A DNA stretch of 43,149 nucleotides, taken from Leptolyngbya cf. ectocarpi LEGE 11479. Lineage in GTDB: Bacteria > Cyanobacteriota > Cyanobacteriia > Phormidesmidales > Phormidesmidaceae. A program made the position numbers and the translations under genes. The notes below the pieces were generated by a model. It was not told the origin of the DNA. It made no database searches and was given only the letters and a program-made list of their open reading frames with translations. Each line of letters begins with the position of its first letter. Position 1 is the first letter of the stretch. This document shows positions 8,200 to 16,655 of this stretch, piece after piece. Location: contig NZ_JADEXP010000010.1 of NCBI RefSeq assembly GCF_015207065.1, positions 1-43,149 on the forward strand, in the 5' to 3' direction.

Positions 8200-8485
8200 C
8201 TATATAAGGAGTTCTCGTCCTCCGTTAGTGTCTAATCCTAGGGATATAGCGTGAACGGCCAGAAACATCTGTACGGAAACTCAATCAAACAAAATAAAAG
8301 TAAATGGTTTTCTAATTAACCATAGATATAGTCCATGAATGGTTGATGGGCTTTTGATTCAGCTGTAGAGCCTATGTCTATTGAGGCTGAGTAAAAATAC
8401 TTATGTGGCTTGCGACTAAAGAGCTGTTCGCAGTATCTGGGTGACGTTAGTTACGAATCTGAGAATGCTTAATATTCCGTTACGC
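8200..8485. other. Upstream region of cpcL
   Basis: About 290 nt of AT-rich noncoding DNA between the NurA gene and the cpcL hairpin. On the minus strand a TTATATAG element lies just before the hairpin (about 8201-8208), a possible -10. A weak inverted repeat TAACCAT / ATGGTTG flanks 8317-8345. No ORF was recognised. Confidence 0.35.
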
Positions 8486-9658
8486 TCAGCGACGACGGAT
8501 TTTGCTCATCATTTTGCGCGACCAGCATAGCGGTAGTTCTTCGCGACTGGCCCAGTCTTGAAGAATGCGGAAAAAGACCTGGCGATCGTTGGTTTGTAGA
8601 ACAGCGGTTTGATCGGCGGTTTCAATGGCATAAGGGTAACCGCCGCCCACAATGGTTTCGGCCCTGACCCAGTTGAGAACCCGATCGGTGATGCCAGCTT
8701 CATGCATCCAGCGCGGCATTTCAACGCGGGCCGGGTAGCCTTGGTTAGTTTTGAGATAGGTAAAGGTGACCCGGTCGGACTGTTCTTTATATTGATCGAG
8801 GATGCCGGTGCGATCGCACTGAAAAACCAGCGTACAGTCCCCCCACTTCATAAACCGATTGAGCATCTGGGCATCGTGCACTGCAGGCATACCCTCCACA
8901 CCGATAAATAACTCTAAGAGCGTCGTTAAATCATGGGCATAGCTGGTATCCACATAGCCCACCAGCGGCACCCGGTGATGTTCACTTGCCCGCAGCAACT
9001 TCAACAGCGCTTTGACATAGGCACGTTTCGCCTCATCCTCATAGGCATCGGCAAAGGTGGCCACTAAGGAGCCATCAAAAAAGACAAGACAGTGCTCTGG
9101 ATCGCTCACCTGCTCGATGTAGCTGACCAGCCGATCGGTTTCCATCTGGAACCGTCGGATATTAACTAATCGCTCCAAGGGCTGAGCCGAGTCAGCCGCC
9201 TGCAGATCGCGAGGGGTCATTACATCCAGCTCAATATCCTTAATATACTCAGCATCCGGTGTGTGGGGATTTTCAAACCAGCCCACCTGTACCAGCGCAA
9301 TAGGCAGCGATAAATCCTTACTCGGAAAAATCTGAGAGCCGTCCACCGCAAACGTAGTCACCCCGCTGAGGTGTTCATTCACCCACTGCAGACTGTGTTC
9401 ACGACTGCCCCATTGCAGGTTGCTGCGACAGATGCCCCGATCGGCTAGCTCACTTAGGTGCGGATCTAGCAGCCGCGCTCCCACATTACTTGGATGGGCA
9501 CTTAGCCAATTCTGCAGCTTTTCTATCGGTGTTTTACAGAGGTCTTGCCAGGCGGCCTGATAGGTGTCTAATCCTGACTGATTATTACTTTCAAATGTAC
9601 GAAAGTCCCTGCGTTTGGATTGCAAGATTGCCTGGATTTGAGAGGGTTTGATCGCCAT
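8486..9658 (-). CDS. NurA-domain nuclease-like protein
   Basis: 390 aa. The NurA fold is indicated by two acidic DGS motifs: FAVDGSQIFPS (D106) and LVFFDGSLVATF (D195), with a later VPLVGYVDTSYAHDL segment. NurA proteins are RNase H-like 5'-3' nucleases that in archaea act with the helicase HerA in end resection; cyanobacterial homologues are usually solitary, and no HerA-type gene is visible here. ATG at 9658 is chosen; a TTG two codons upstream is less likely. Nuclease activity in this family member is inferred from the conserved acidic residues. Confidence 0.82.
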   Translation of the reverse strand: MAIKPSQIQAILQSKRRDFRTFESNNQSGLDTYQAAWQDLCKTPIEKLQNWLSAHPSNVGARLLDPHLSELADRGICRSNLQWGSREHSLQWVNEHLSGVTTFAVDGSQIFPSKDLSLPIALVQVGWFENPHTPDAEYIKDIELDVMTPRDLQAADSAQPLERLVNIRRFQMETDRLVSYIEQVSDPEHCLVFFDGSLVATFADAYEDEAKRAYVKALLKLLRASEHHRVPLVGYVDTSYAHDLTTLLELFIGVEGMPAVHDAQMLNRFMKWGDCTLVFQCDRTGILDQYKEQSDRVTFTYLKTNQGYPARVEMPRWMHEAGITDRVLNWVRAETIVGGGYPYAIETADQTAVLQTNDRQVFFRILQDWASREELPLCWSRKMMSKIRRR

Positions 9659-9722
9659 GGGCAAAATGGACAGAGCAGAGCATTTGTACTGCTATTGTGC
9701 CATGGGTTTATGTCGTTGGTAG

Positions 9723-9739
9723 GGTGGGCACTGCCCACC
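9723..9739. repeat. Short interspersed palindrome GGTGGGCA-c-TGCCCACC
   Basis: Near-perfect palindrome with 8-bp arms and a single central base, located between the NurA gene start and the hisIE stop. GGTGGGCAxTGCCCACC elements are a common small dispersed repeat in cyanobacteria. Confidence 0.6.
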
Positions 9740-9750
9740 ATCAAAAACAT

Positions 9751-10392
9751 TCATCGCCGAGATTGTAGCTTTCGATAGACATCTTTGATATCCACATTGT
9801 GGTGGGCCAGGGCCACCAGGGTGTGATACAGCAGATCCGCCACTTCCCCAGCAATGTCGTCAGGGTCGTCATCTTTACAGGCCATGACCACTTCAGCGGA
9901 TTCTTCGCCAATTTTTTTGAGGATTTTATTGTCGCCGCCATCAAAGAGCTTATTGGTATAAGAGTCAGGTTTAGGGTTGGCTTTGCGATCGCAAATCTCC
10001 CCATACACCTGGGATAACGTATCCGCCGTCGGCGCTGTAATCCCACCATCCACCTGGTGAAAACAGCTGCGCTCCCCCGTATGACAGGCAATATCACCCA
10101 CCTGCTCAATGGACAGCAACAGGGCATCGCTGTCGCAGTCGTAGCGAATCGCCTTGAGCTTTTGCAGATGGCCCGAGGTGGCTCCCTTGTGCCAGAGTTC
10201 CTGGCGAGAACGGCTCCAGTACCACACATCACCAGTTTCCAAGGTTTTCTGCAACGATTCCTGGTTCATCCAGGCCATCATCAGCACCGTGCCATCGAGA
10301 TAGTCCTGTGCGATCGCAGGTACCAGCCCCTGCTCGTTGTAGCAAATATCGTCTGTGGGAATAGCGCCTACAAAAGAAAGCGGGGTACTCAT
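9751..10392 (-). CDS. hisIE: Bifunctional phosphoribosyl-AMP cyclohydrolase / phosphoribosyl-ATP pyrophosphatase
   Basis: 213 aa, catalysing the second and third steps of histidine biosynthesis in the cytoplasm. Residues 1-115 are His[29 protein letters not shown] (metal-binding aspartates), [10 protein letters not shown]. Residues about 125-213 are His[17 protein letters not shown] and the helix [17 protein letters not shown]. Both domains are complete, and the length is usual for the fused enzyme. It stands alone without other his genes, as is common in cyanobacteria. ATG start at 10392. Confidence 0.96.
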   Translation of the reverse strand: MSTPLSFVGAIPTDDICYNEQGLVPAIAQDYLDGTVLMMAWMNQESLQKTLETGDVWYWSRSRQELWHKGATSGHLQKLKAIRYDCDSDALLLSIEQVGDIACHTGERSCFHQVDGGITAPTADTLSQVYGEICDRKANPKPDSYTNKLFDGGDNKILKKIGEESAEVVMACKDDDPDDIAGEVADLLYHTLVALAHHNVDIKDVYRKLQSRR

Positions 10393-10599
10393 GTTCCGTA
10401 TTAAATCAGCGTCGGCTCAGTGCAGCCCCATTGTCTCAGTTTGCGGGCTTTCCCCACACTGCTACATTCCTTAACATAATTGCAATCGATGTAAGCACAA
10501 ACGCTAGGATTGAGAACACTGCAATCTTCGTCTCACACATTCGTCTCACACAAACGGCAGCTACAGGAGCTGTCACCCCTAGACACCGACTTGAACCAT

Positions 10600-10607
10600 A
10601 AGGAGAG
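10600..10607 (+). promoter_or_regulatory. Shine-Dalgarno sequence that fixes the hemL TTG start
   Basis: AAGGAGAG ends four bases before TTG at 10612. Most other genes in the window have weak or no Shine-Dalgarno sequence, so this site is the main evidence for a non-ATG start. Confidence 0.8.
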
Positions 10608-10611
10608 CCCG

Positions 10612-11913
10612 TTGGTTACCACCACATCATTAAAAACGACAAAATCAGATGAGATTTTTGCGGCTGCCCAAGACTTGATGCCCGGAGGCGTTAGCTCTCC
10701 TGTACGTGCGTTTAAGTCCGTTGGCGGCCAACCTATCGTATTTGACCGCGTTAAGGGCTCCCATATCTGGGACGTTGACGGTAACGAGTACATTGACTAT
10801 GTCGGTACTTGGGGACCTGCTATTTGCGGTCATGCCAATGAGCACGTCAACGCCGCCCTAGTCGAAGCGCTACAAAAAGGCACCAGCTTTGGCGCGCCTT
10901 GCTATCTCGAAAATGTTTTGGCTGAGATGGTGATTGCCGCTGTCCCCAGCATTGAGATGGTCCGCTTTGTCAACTCCGGTACCGAAGCCTGTATGGCGGT
11001 ACTACGTCTAATGCGGGCGTTTACCGGGCGCGACAAAGTAATCAAATTCGAAGGCTGCTACCACGGCCATGCGGACATGTTCCTGGTCAAAGCAGGCTCT
11101 GGCGTCGCTACTCTAGGTCTGCCCGACTCCCCCGGTGTGCCCAAGAGTACAACTGCAGCCACGCTAACAGCTCCCTATAACGATTTAGAGGCAGTTAAGG
11201 CCCTATTTGAGCAAAATCCCGATGAGATTTCCGGCGTTATTCTAGAACCCATTGTTGGTAACTCTGGCTTTGTCACCCCCGATGCTGGTTTCTTGGAAGG
11301 ACTGCGGGAAATCACGCAAGAGAATGGGGCACTGCTAGTGTTTGACGAAGTCATGACCGGTTTCCGCATTGCCTATGGCGGTGTACAAGAAAAGCTGGGC
11401 GTTACCCCTGACCTCACTACCCTAGGTAAAATCATCGGCGGGGGTCTGCCGGTCGGAGCCTACGGCGGTCGTCGTGAAATTATGGAAATGATTGCGCCTG
11501 CAGGTCCTGTCTACCAGGCCGGTACACTGTCAGGTAATCCCCTGGCCATGACTGCAGGTATCAAGACCCTGGAAATCTTAGGTCGTTCCGGCACCTATGA
11601 GCAGCTTGAGGCTAAAACCAACAAACTGATTACCGGTTTGCTAGAAATTGCCCGTGAAAATGGCCACGCTGTTTGCGGTGGCAATATCAGCGCCATGTTT
11701 GGCATGTTCTTCACCGAGGGACCTGTCCATAACTATGACGATGCCAAAAAGTCGGATCTAGAAAAGTTTAGCCGCTTCCATCGAGGCATGTTGGAGCAAG
11801 GTGTCTACCTGGCACCGTCTCAGTTTGAGGCCGGATTTACATCCCTGGCCCACACCGATGACGACATTGCCAATACGCTGGCCGCTGCCCGCACAGTCAT
11901 GGCCGCTATCTAG
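10612..11913 (+). CDS. hemL: Glutamate-1-semialdehyde 2,1-aminomutase
   Basis: 433 aa. PLP enzyme that converts glutamate-1-semialdehyde to 5-aminolevulinate, feeding heme, chlorophyll and bilins. Signatures: [39 protein letters not shown], and the PLP lysine in [16 protein letters not shown]. The start is taken as TTG at 10612: AAGGAG lies at 10600-10605 with good spacing, the length becomes the usual 433 aa and the PLP lysine falls at residue 273, its position in the well-studied Synechococcus enzyme. No ATG or GTG fits. TAGGAT at 10505 is a possible -10. A strong terminator follows. Confidence 0.96.
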   Translation: MVTTTSLKTTKSDEIFAAAQDLMPGGVSSPVRAFKSVGGQPIVFDRVKGSHIWDVDGNEYIDYVGTWGPAICGHANEHVNAALVEALQKGTSFGAPCYLENVLAEMVIAAVPSIEMVRFVNSGTEACMAVLRLMRAFTGRDKVIKFEGCYHGHADMFLVKAGSGVATLGLPDSPGVPKSTTAATLTAPYNDLEAVKALFEQNPDEISGVILEPIVGNSGFVTPDAGFLEGLREITQENGALLVFDEVMTGFRIAYGGVQEKLGVTPDLTTLGKIIGGGLPVGAYGGRREIMEMIAPAGPVYQAGTLSGNPLAMTAGIKTLEILGRSGTYEQLEAKTNKLITGLLEIARENGHAVCGGNISAMFGMFFTEGPVHNYDDAKKSDLEKFSRFHRGMLEQGVYLAPSQFEAGFTSLAHTDDDIANTLAAARTVMAAI

Positions 11914-11956
11914 CGCCCAAGGGCCTAGCGCTGGCCTTACATTTTGATTTCTCAAT

Positions 11957-12000
11957 AAACACGGGTTTAATGGTTGATACAAACCGTTTACCCGTGTTTT
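11957..12000 (+). terminator. Intrinsic terminator of hemL
   Basis: Arms AAACACGGGT (11957-11966) and ACCCGTGTTT (11990-11999) pair perfectly, the inner stem is extended by GGTT/AACC, and the T-run ends at 12000. It lies 44 nt after the hemL stop. Confidence 0.85.
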
Positions 12001-12037
12001 ATTCCATCCGCACGGGCTGCTAACCCTATTTCAAGTC

Positions 12038-12793
12038 ATGGACGATATTGATGCGCTTAAGGTTTTAGACACCGAGGTAGGTTTAGAGGCCCCCATCGAT
12101 CCTTTAGACGACATCCCCTTAGAGGACGACACGCCCCGGTATAATCCTGACCAAATGTTGCCGCGACTGCTATCAGATAATCTGCAGCAGCGTATGCTGG
12201 CAGCCCGTGCGTTTTATAAAATTCAAGAGCCCCGCGCTATTCCTCGGCTAATTGAACTGCTAGAGGACGACAGCCCCTTGGTCCGCGTCAATGCCGCCTA
12301 TGCCTTGGGGCGCAACCCTAGCGAGACAGCAGTGGATGCACTGATCGCTCAGCTCACCAATGATTCCCACGGCTATGTGCGCAAAGCTGTGGTTTGGGCT
12401 TTGGGTAACTGCCAAAATGAGAAAGCAGTGGTGCCGTTGGTCAATGCTATTAAAACTGATATGTCGGTGGTACGACTGTGGGCTGCCAGCGCCCTGGGCC
12501 AAATGGGAAAAATCAGCTTTGAGGCCATTCTCAAAGCAATTCCAGCCTTGGTGGAAACCATGCGCAACGACCCCATCGCCATTGTGCGGAGTAACTGTGC
12601 CTGGTCCATTGGTGAGCTATGTCAGGATCTGCCCTATAACGTGGTCTACGCCACCGCCATTGATGCCCTGATCGAAACCTTTGCAGATGATGAGGATTTA
12701 GGTGTCAGAGACGATGCCCGCGCGGCCATTCTGAACTTGGGCGATCCCAGAGGACTACAGGTGATTGAAGAAATAGAACAAGAGGATTTCTAG
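12038..12793 (+). CDS. HEAT-repeat protein
   Basis: 251 aa, soluble. After an acidic N-terminal 45 residues (LDDIPLEDD), the chain is made of HEAT repeats: RAIPRLIELLEDDSPLVRVNAAYALG, then VDALIAQLTNDSHGYVRKAVVWALG in the same spacing, then three more with similar helices. Such proteins scaffold protein contacts; cyanobacterial relatives include the phycobilin lyases CpcE/NblB and the IscA-binding protein IaiH, whose size is similar. Which of these it corresponds to cannot be decided here. It starts 124 nt after hemL but behind the terminator, so it has its own promoter. Confidence 0.8.
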   Translation: MDDIDALKVLDTEVGLEAPIDPLDDIPLEDDTPRYNPDQMLPRLLSDNLQQRMLAARAFYKIQEPRAIPRLIELLEDDSPLVRVNAAYALGRNPSETAVDALIAQLTNDSHGYVRKAVVWALGNCQNEKAVVPLVNAIKTDMSVVRLWAASALGQMGKISFEAILKAIPALVETMRNDPIAIVRSNCAWSIGELCQDLPYNVVYATAIDALIETFADDEDLGVRDDARAAILNLGDPRGLQVIEEIEQEDF

Positions 12794-12865
12794 ATTCGAT
12801 AGGGCACTTACGCCTGGCTCCTTCTATCTATAGCCCCACCTGGGAGCGTTTTCTTAGTCTTGTAG

Positions 12866-12919
12866 GGTGCGTTCCCGACGGCAACTCCCATATCTCACCA
12901 GTAGATCTGAGAACGCACC
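12866..12919. repeat. Interspersed inverted repeat GGTGCGTTC/GAACGCACC
   Basis: Perfect 9-bp arms at 12866-12874 and 12911-12919 around a 36-nt centre. TAGGGTGCGTTC...GAACGCACCA elements are widespread small repeats in cyanobacterial intergenic DNA. It marks the left border of the accessory stretch. Confidence 0.6.
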
Positions 12920-12986
12920 ATCAAAGGTTGGAGCTTTGCCCACTTGGTCACCAATACAAATGTGGGTAATTGACCGGATAAGCGAG

Positions 12987-13229
12987 TTAGGGTGCGATCG
13001 CAACCCGCTTAGTCAAAATCATCATCACCTCATTGGGCCGTCCAGTAGAAATCGGCTTACTCCAGTCATTAGGCTCAGCGTATCGCCTTTGGTGCAAATC
13101 CTGAATAATCAGCCGTACCCCCATTAGACCGCCAAATACCATATGGCGAACCGTCTCATGCTGATAATCAGGCAGCAGGTCAGTTCCAGGCGCAGATGTC
13201 CCCGCGCCATCAGTTTTTTCAATAAACAT
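12987..13229 (-). CDS. Small conserved hypothetical protein (80 aa)
   Basis: The 80-aa product has the pattern VRHMVFGGLMGVRLIIQ, then YAEPNDWSKPISTGRP and MMILTKRV. I recognise the AEPNDWSKP.PTGRP block from many short cyanobacterial proteins of unknown function, so a real gene is likely although its first 25 residues look variable. The ATG at 13229 has no clear Shine-Dalgarno. It lies alone in a low-density region between the HEAT-repeat gene and the toxin-antitoxin pair. An antisense ORF at 12867-13127 and an overlapping one at 13124-13339 are judged shadows. Confidence 0.65.
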   Translation of the reverse strand: MFIEKTDGAGTSAPGTDLLPDYQHETVRHMVFGGLMGVRLIIQDLHQRRYAEPNDWSKPISTGRPNEVMMILTKRVAIAP

Positions 13230-13344
13230 AAGCTTTGGTCTCCAAACGTTGAGTTGTTAACCATCGCCACGCTCAGGACAATCTGCGGCAAACCGCAAAC
13301 TGCACCTTGAACGCGCTCAGGTAAGAAACCAAAGCTCAAATTTA

Positions 13345-13537
13345 GCTACCCCGATAATGTGATGCAAACCGGGGTAGCAATGAGATAAAGTATCCCAAGC
13401 CTCGGACTGCCTAATTCAGTCGGGGGTCAATCAGCGGTTAGGTGGTGACAACACCTGCCGCTGGTGCCAAATATTGAGCTTTGTAGTGTTGGCCCCGCAG
13501 GGCGTGAGAACTAAGTTACCGCTAAGTATTTCTCACG
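13345..13537. ncRNA. Possible structured noncoding RNA or repeat cluster
   Basis: Three strong inverted repeats fall within 193 nt with no ORF: GCTACCCCG/CGGGGTAGC (13345-13353, 13370-13378); CAGCGG..AGGTG/CACCT.CCGCTG (about 13430-13466); CGTGAGAA/TTCTCACG (13503-13510, 13530-13537). The density resembles a structured RNA or the end of a mobile element, but no known family (6S, SRP, RNase P, tmRNA) was recognised. Strand undetermined. Confidence 0.3.
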
Positions 13538-13648
13538 TCAAGCCAAAAATAACCCAGTCAATTACGACGACTCCAATAAACGCAGGGTTGCCCAGTCGGA
13601 TAAGAATACTTTTCAGACAAACATAACCCCGAACTCAATCCCAGCTCC

Positions 13649-13951
13649 CTAAGCCATAAACGTGATATCGCTTTTGCGACGCCTCCGCATGTCACGGTAG
13701 AAGTTTTCGTGAGGCCCCAAATCTAACAAGTACAACTCAACACGTTCTTCCAGCCAGCTGTAGCCAAGCAAGATCTCATCGCCACTTAGTTTGAATTTAT
13801 GGACGCGCAGATAAGAAAGATCGCCTTTCTTTAGCACGCCACAGTTTGGATGTTCAACAATAAAGTCGATCTGATCTTCAACCAGAACAAGATCATCTTC
13901 GCTGAGCTTGTCTAGTGCTTTATCAAACCGCGATGATAGATACACATCCAT
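13649..13951 (-). CDS. RelE/ParE-like toxin of a type II toxin-antitoxin pair
   Basis: 100 aa. Small, with alternating charged and hydrophobic segments typical of the RelE/ParE fold: an N-terminal helix pair (FDKALDKLSEDDLVLVEDQI), then strands YLRVHKFKL, EILLGYSWL and VELYLLDLGPHENFYRDMRR. Related toxins cleave ribosome-bound mRNA or poison gyrase; which applies here is unknown. Its ATG at 13951 lies 5 nt behind the stop of the antitoxin gene, the antitoxin-first order usual for such pairs. Confidence rests on pairing as much as on sequence. Confidence 0.75.
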   Translation of the reverse strand: MDVYLSSRFDKALDKLSEDDLVLVEDQIDFIVEHPNCGVLKKGDLSYLRVHKFKLSGDEILLGYSWLEERVELYLLDLGPHENFYRDMRRRRKSDITFMA

Positions 13952-13956
13952 GTTGA

Positions 13957-14208
13957 CTACTCGCCAATAGTTGTCGTCGCCGTTCGTGCGGTTCTACGCT
14001 TGTACGGCTTGGCAAGTCCGCTGTCAACTTCGGCCTTCGCTAAAAGAACGCCTTGGATAAAGCTGAAGGGGAGATCAGGATTTTCTGATGCAATGCGACC
14101 AATTGTAGCCCAGTACTCAATCTGCTTCGGAACACTCCGCGACTCAGCTTTTGCATGGGCTTTTGCTGTCGCGACAAAGGCATCATCTAGCCTTACGCTT
14201 GTGGCCAT
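13957..14208 (-). CDS. ParD-like antitoxin
   Basis: 83 aa from the ATG at 14208, which has AGGAAAAG 5 nt upstream. The N-terminus ATSVRLDDAFVATAKAHAKAESRSVPKQIEYWATIGR has the strand-helix-helix form of a ribbon-helix-helix DNA-binding domain of ParD-like antitoxins. The C-terminal part, basic at the end (KPYKRRTARTA), would wrap the toxin. It should repress its own operon as a complex with the downstream toxin (family knowledge). A longer form starting at 14247 is possible but adds no recognisable sequence. Confidence 0.78.
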   Translation of the reverse strand: MATSVRLDDAFVATAKAHAKAESRSVPKQIEYWATIGRIASENPDLPFSFIQGVLLAKAEVDSGLAKPYKRRTARTATTTIGE

Positions 14209-14422
14209 GGTGCTTTTCCTATTGAATACACCACCAATATGCGTCATTTTGTTGCTTTTTGCAACCTATTGTCGCACCAAAGACAAATTCTGTGCTTACT
14301 TATCCAGTTGGTTTTTAGGCTCAAGTAGTTGTGGCGCTCCCCAGGGCAGAATCACGCCTCATTCAGTTTCTAGATAAAATAGTGATTAGCTTCTGATCTG
14401 GCAGGCAGATAGGGAAACCCAA

Positions 14423-14986
14423 ATGGTACAAGCACTATCCAAAACACTGACCCTGGCAGAGTTTTTACAGCTTCCAGAAACAAAACCTGCAAGTGAATAT
14501 ATTGACGGCCAAATTATCCAAAAGCCGATGCCCCAAGGAAAACATAGCGTTATTCAAGGAGAGCTTGTACCCGCTATCAATGGGGTAGTTAAATCTAAGC
14601 GTATTGCTCGCGCATTTCCTGAGTTACGCTGCACCTTTGGTGGTCGTTCGACTGTTCCTGATATTGCAGTTTTTCTTTGGAACCGCATTCCTCGTGACGA
14701 GAATGGGGAGGTCGCCAACACATTTTCTGCTGCGCCAGATTGGACCATTGAAATCCTGTCTCCTGACCAAAGCCAAACAAAAGTAACGAAGAATATTTTG
14801 CACTGTCTGCAGCACGGCACCGAAGCGGGCTGGTTAATTGACCCCGATGAACAAACGGTGTTTGTCTATCGTTCAAAGCAGGAACCTGAAGTATTGGATG
14901 AGCCAGATGAAGTCGTTCCTGTACCAGCGTTTGCCAGTGAGCTACAGCTTACGATCAAAGAATTGTTTGCTTGGCTACTGGAATAA
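14423..14986 (+). CDS. Uma2 family endonuclease-like protein (DUF820)
   Basis: 187 aa. Uma2 proteins have a PD-(D/E)XK nuclease fold and are amplified in cyanobacteria; their biological role is unsettled. Visible marks: LTLAEFLQLPETKPASEYIDGQI in pieces, the VPDIAVF aspartate, IEILSPDQSQTKVTKN supplying the E and K of the active site, and YRS..EPEVLDEPDEVV near the C-terminus. All catalytic positions are present. It lies between two toxin-antitoxin modules, a second Uma2 gene lies at 19260-19847. Confidence 0.9.
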   Translation: MVQALSKTLTLAEFLQLPETKPASEYIDGQIIQKPMPQGKHSVIQGELVPAINGVVKSKRIARAFPELRCTFGGRSTVPDIAVFLWNRIPRDENGEVANTFSAAPDWTIEILSPDQSQTKVTKNILHCLQHGTEAGWLIDPDEQTVFVYRSKQEPEVLDEPDEVVPVPAFASELQLTIKELFAWLLE

Positions 14987-15022
14987 GGCTTGAGCAGATT
15001 GGGGTAGCATAGCGCCCCGATT

Positions 15023-15122
15023 CTAGTCCCCGATGGCCCAGCGCACATAGGGATACTGGCCGACTATTTCTTGATGGGTGATGGTGGCGAAGTACCAATT
15101 TTCGTCGGGGGCTGGTGCGATC
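15023..15122 (-). pseudogene. Duplicated 3' end of the 15924-16436 gene
   Basis: 15025-15122 matches 15926-16023 over 98 nt with five differences by eye. Read on the minus strand it encodes the last about 32 residues of that gene (PDENWYFATITHQEIVGQYP... to a stop), with four of the five changes silent and one V to I; its stop is TAG instead of TGA. The rest of the gene is absent. Together with the intact copy it brackets the DUF433/DUF5615 pair. Confidence 0.85.
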
Positions 15123-15199
15123 TCAAGGCACGATAAAACTGCCAAATGTCATTTTCTGGGCACCCAGTACAATTGATGCATATATCCTAGGTTAATCCT

Positions 15200-15523
15200 A
15201 TGACTATCGTCGCCACCAAGCCTTATGTAGAGTTCAAAAAGGAAGGGTACTGGATTATTGGTACACGGATTTCTCTGGATTCTATTGTTTATGCTTTCCG
15301 CAAAGGTCTACTTCCTGAAAGCATTGCTCAGGTCTATCCTCTACTTGATTTAGAGAAAGTATACGGAGCGATCACCTTTTATCTAGCTAACCGTTCCGAT
15401 ATCGACGCTTACTTGATGGCAGAGGAGCAGGCATTTGATTCCCTGCCACAGCCTTTACAGATAGAGGCTCCTGCATTACATCAAAAATTGATTGCTGCTA
15501 AGAAGTCAGTACAGCAAACCTAA
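15200..15523 (+). CDS. DUF433 protein, probable antitoxin
   Basis: 107 aa. The first 70 residues fit DUF433, a winged helix-like domain: GYWIIGTRISLDSIVYAFRKG, SIAQVYPLLDLEKVYGAITFYL, then NRSDIDAYL. DUF433 proteins usually precede DUF5615 genes and are regarded as antitoxins that bind DNA. Its TAA overlaps the ATG of the next gene (TAATG), so translation is probably coupled. The ATG at 15200 follows TCCT without a clear Shine-Dalgarno. The pair lies between copies of a 98-bp direct repeat. Confidence 0.88.
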   Translation: MTIVATKPYVEFKKEGYWIIGTRISLDSIVYAFRKGLLPESIAQVYPLLDLEKVYGAITFYLANRSDIDAYLMAEEQAFDSLPQPLQIEAPALHQKLIAAKKSVQQT

Positions 15524-15876
15524 TGACCAGCGTTCAATTTCAAGCCGATGCTGACCTAAATCAAGCGATAGTGACAGGCGTTATCCGCCGACAGTCTAAT
15601 ATCAACTTTCAAACCGCTACCGAAGCAAATTTGGAGGGCTTGCAGGACTTAGAAGTATTAGCTCTATCAGCTAAGCAGCAGCGCATTTTAGTGACTCATG
15701 ACCGTAGAACAATGCCAGCTGAATTTGCAGAGTTCATGGTTAACAGCCAAAGTTCAGGTGTGCTAATAGTTTCTAGAAAAACAGCTTTGGAAACCATTAT
15801 CGAAGAATTAATTCTAGTTTGGTCAGCAACCACAGCGGAAGAATGGATTAACCGAATTGCCAAAATCCCGTTGTAA
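15523..15876 (+). CDS. DUF5615 PIN-like protein, probable toxin
   Basis: 117 aa. DUF5615 proteins have a PIN-like RNase fold related to the Mut7-C domain. Seen here: the N-terminal acidic QADADLNQAIVTGVIRR motif, LGLQ-type loop, ILVTHDRRTMP with the second acidic centre and SGVLIVSRKT. The first aspartate region reads DADLN where DENFN is usual, so a metal-binding glutamate is replaced by Ala. It is translationally coupled to the DUF433 gene. Nuclease toxin activity is inferred from the family and not visible in the sequence itself. Confidence 0.85.
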   Translation: MTSVQFQADADLNQAIVTGVIRRQSNINFQTATEANLEGLQDLEVLALSAKQQRILVTHDRRTMPAEFAEFMVNSQSSGVLIVSRKTALETIIEELILVWSATTAEEWINRIAKIPL

Positions 15877-15923
15877 AGCTGTCAATACTAGATGAATTGC
15901 AGTTGCAGAACATTGTTCTGGTC

Positions 15924-16436
15924 TCAGTCCCCAACGGCCCAGCGCACATAGGGATACTGGCCGACGATTTCTTGATGGGTGATGGTGGCAAAATACCAAT
16001 TTTCGTCGGGGGCTGGTGCGATCGCACCAATATCAAACCGAAAATAAACATAGCCTTGCCCAAACCATAGATGATGTAGCGACTGAGAGTGCTCATCGCT
16101 CTCAGTCAGATTCCCAACACAGCTATAAAATTCTGGAATAAGTGGCGCTCTAAAGGTAACTGAATACTCTTGGCTATCAATAAATTCAGTCTTGCCGCGA
16201 CTGAGCCATGAAACATCAAGCATCGTGCCATTATTCTCGCCAGCTTCAAACTCACGACGCGTTTCCTGCCAAAATCGCACCTGCTCAGGGCAGCTGCCTG
16301 ACACAACATTAACCGGCAAAACTAAATCGTCCAGCCGCTCAAATGCGTCATGACTAGATGGAGACAGACCTGCTGCCATAGCGTTAGGAGCCGTTAGCAG
16401 CAGACTCGTGGCAAGCAGCGCAGTAGTACGAAGCAT
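15924..16436 (-). CDS. Secreted protein of unknown function
   Basis: 170 aa from the ATG at 16436. The N-terminus MLRTTALLATSLLLTAPNAMA is a good signal peptide with cleavage after AMA, so the protein is probably exported. The mature part has two Cys (GSCPEQVRFWQETRREF and FYSCVGNL) that might form a disulfide and ends in DENWYFATITHQEIVGQYP...VRWAVGD. No family recognised. Upstream in-frame ATGs exist at 16487 and 16514, giving up to 196 aa, but would bury the signal peptide. Its last 98 nt occur again at 15025-15122. Confidence 0.65.
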   Translation of the reverse strand: MLRTTALLATSLLLTAPNAMAAGLSPSSHDAFERLDDLVLPVNVVSGSCPEQVRFWQETRREFEAGENNGTMLDVSWLSRGKTEFIDSQEYSVTFRAPLIPEFYSCVGNLTESDEHSQSLHHLWFGQGYVYFRFDIGAIAPAPDENWYFATITHQEIVGQYPYVRWAVGD

Positions 16437-16655
16437 AGCAATCGATATTAAGGAATCCTTGAATACCTTCAGTGAAGCATTCAGCATTTTCGAAGATCGA
16501 GGAGTCACAAACACAAGCTTTACAAAACCATCAGTTTATAAATCTCATCCCTAAAAATTCCCGTTTTCCCCTTCCCCGCTTTCCCCTTTGCAACAGTCGA
16601 TCACCGTGTGGGATGATTTGGGCTACCGCTTCAGATTTCCCTACATTTCAAGCCC

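Noticed and set aside
9741-10232. Minus-strand ORF of 163 codons
   Set aside because: Other frame of hisIE, rich in Arg/Trp/Ser, no homology.
12867-13127. Plus-strand ORF of 86 codons
   Set aside because: Antisense to the 80-aa conserved frame and starts in a dispersed repeat.
13124-13339. Minus-strand ORF overlapping the 80-aa gene
   Set aside because: Different frame, no recognisable pattern.
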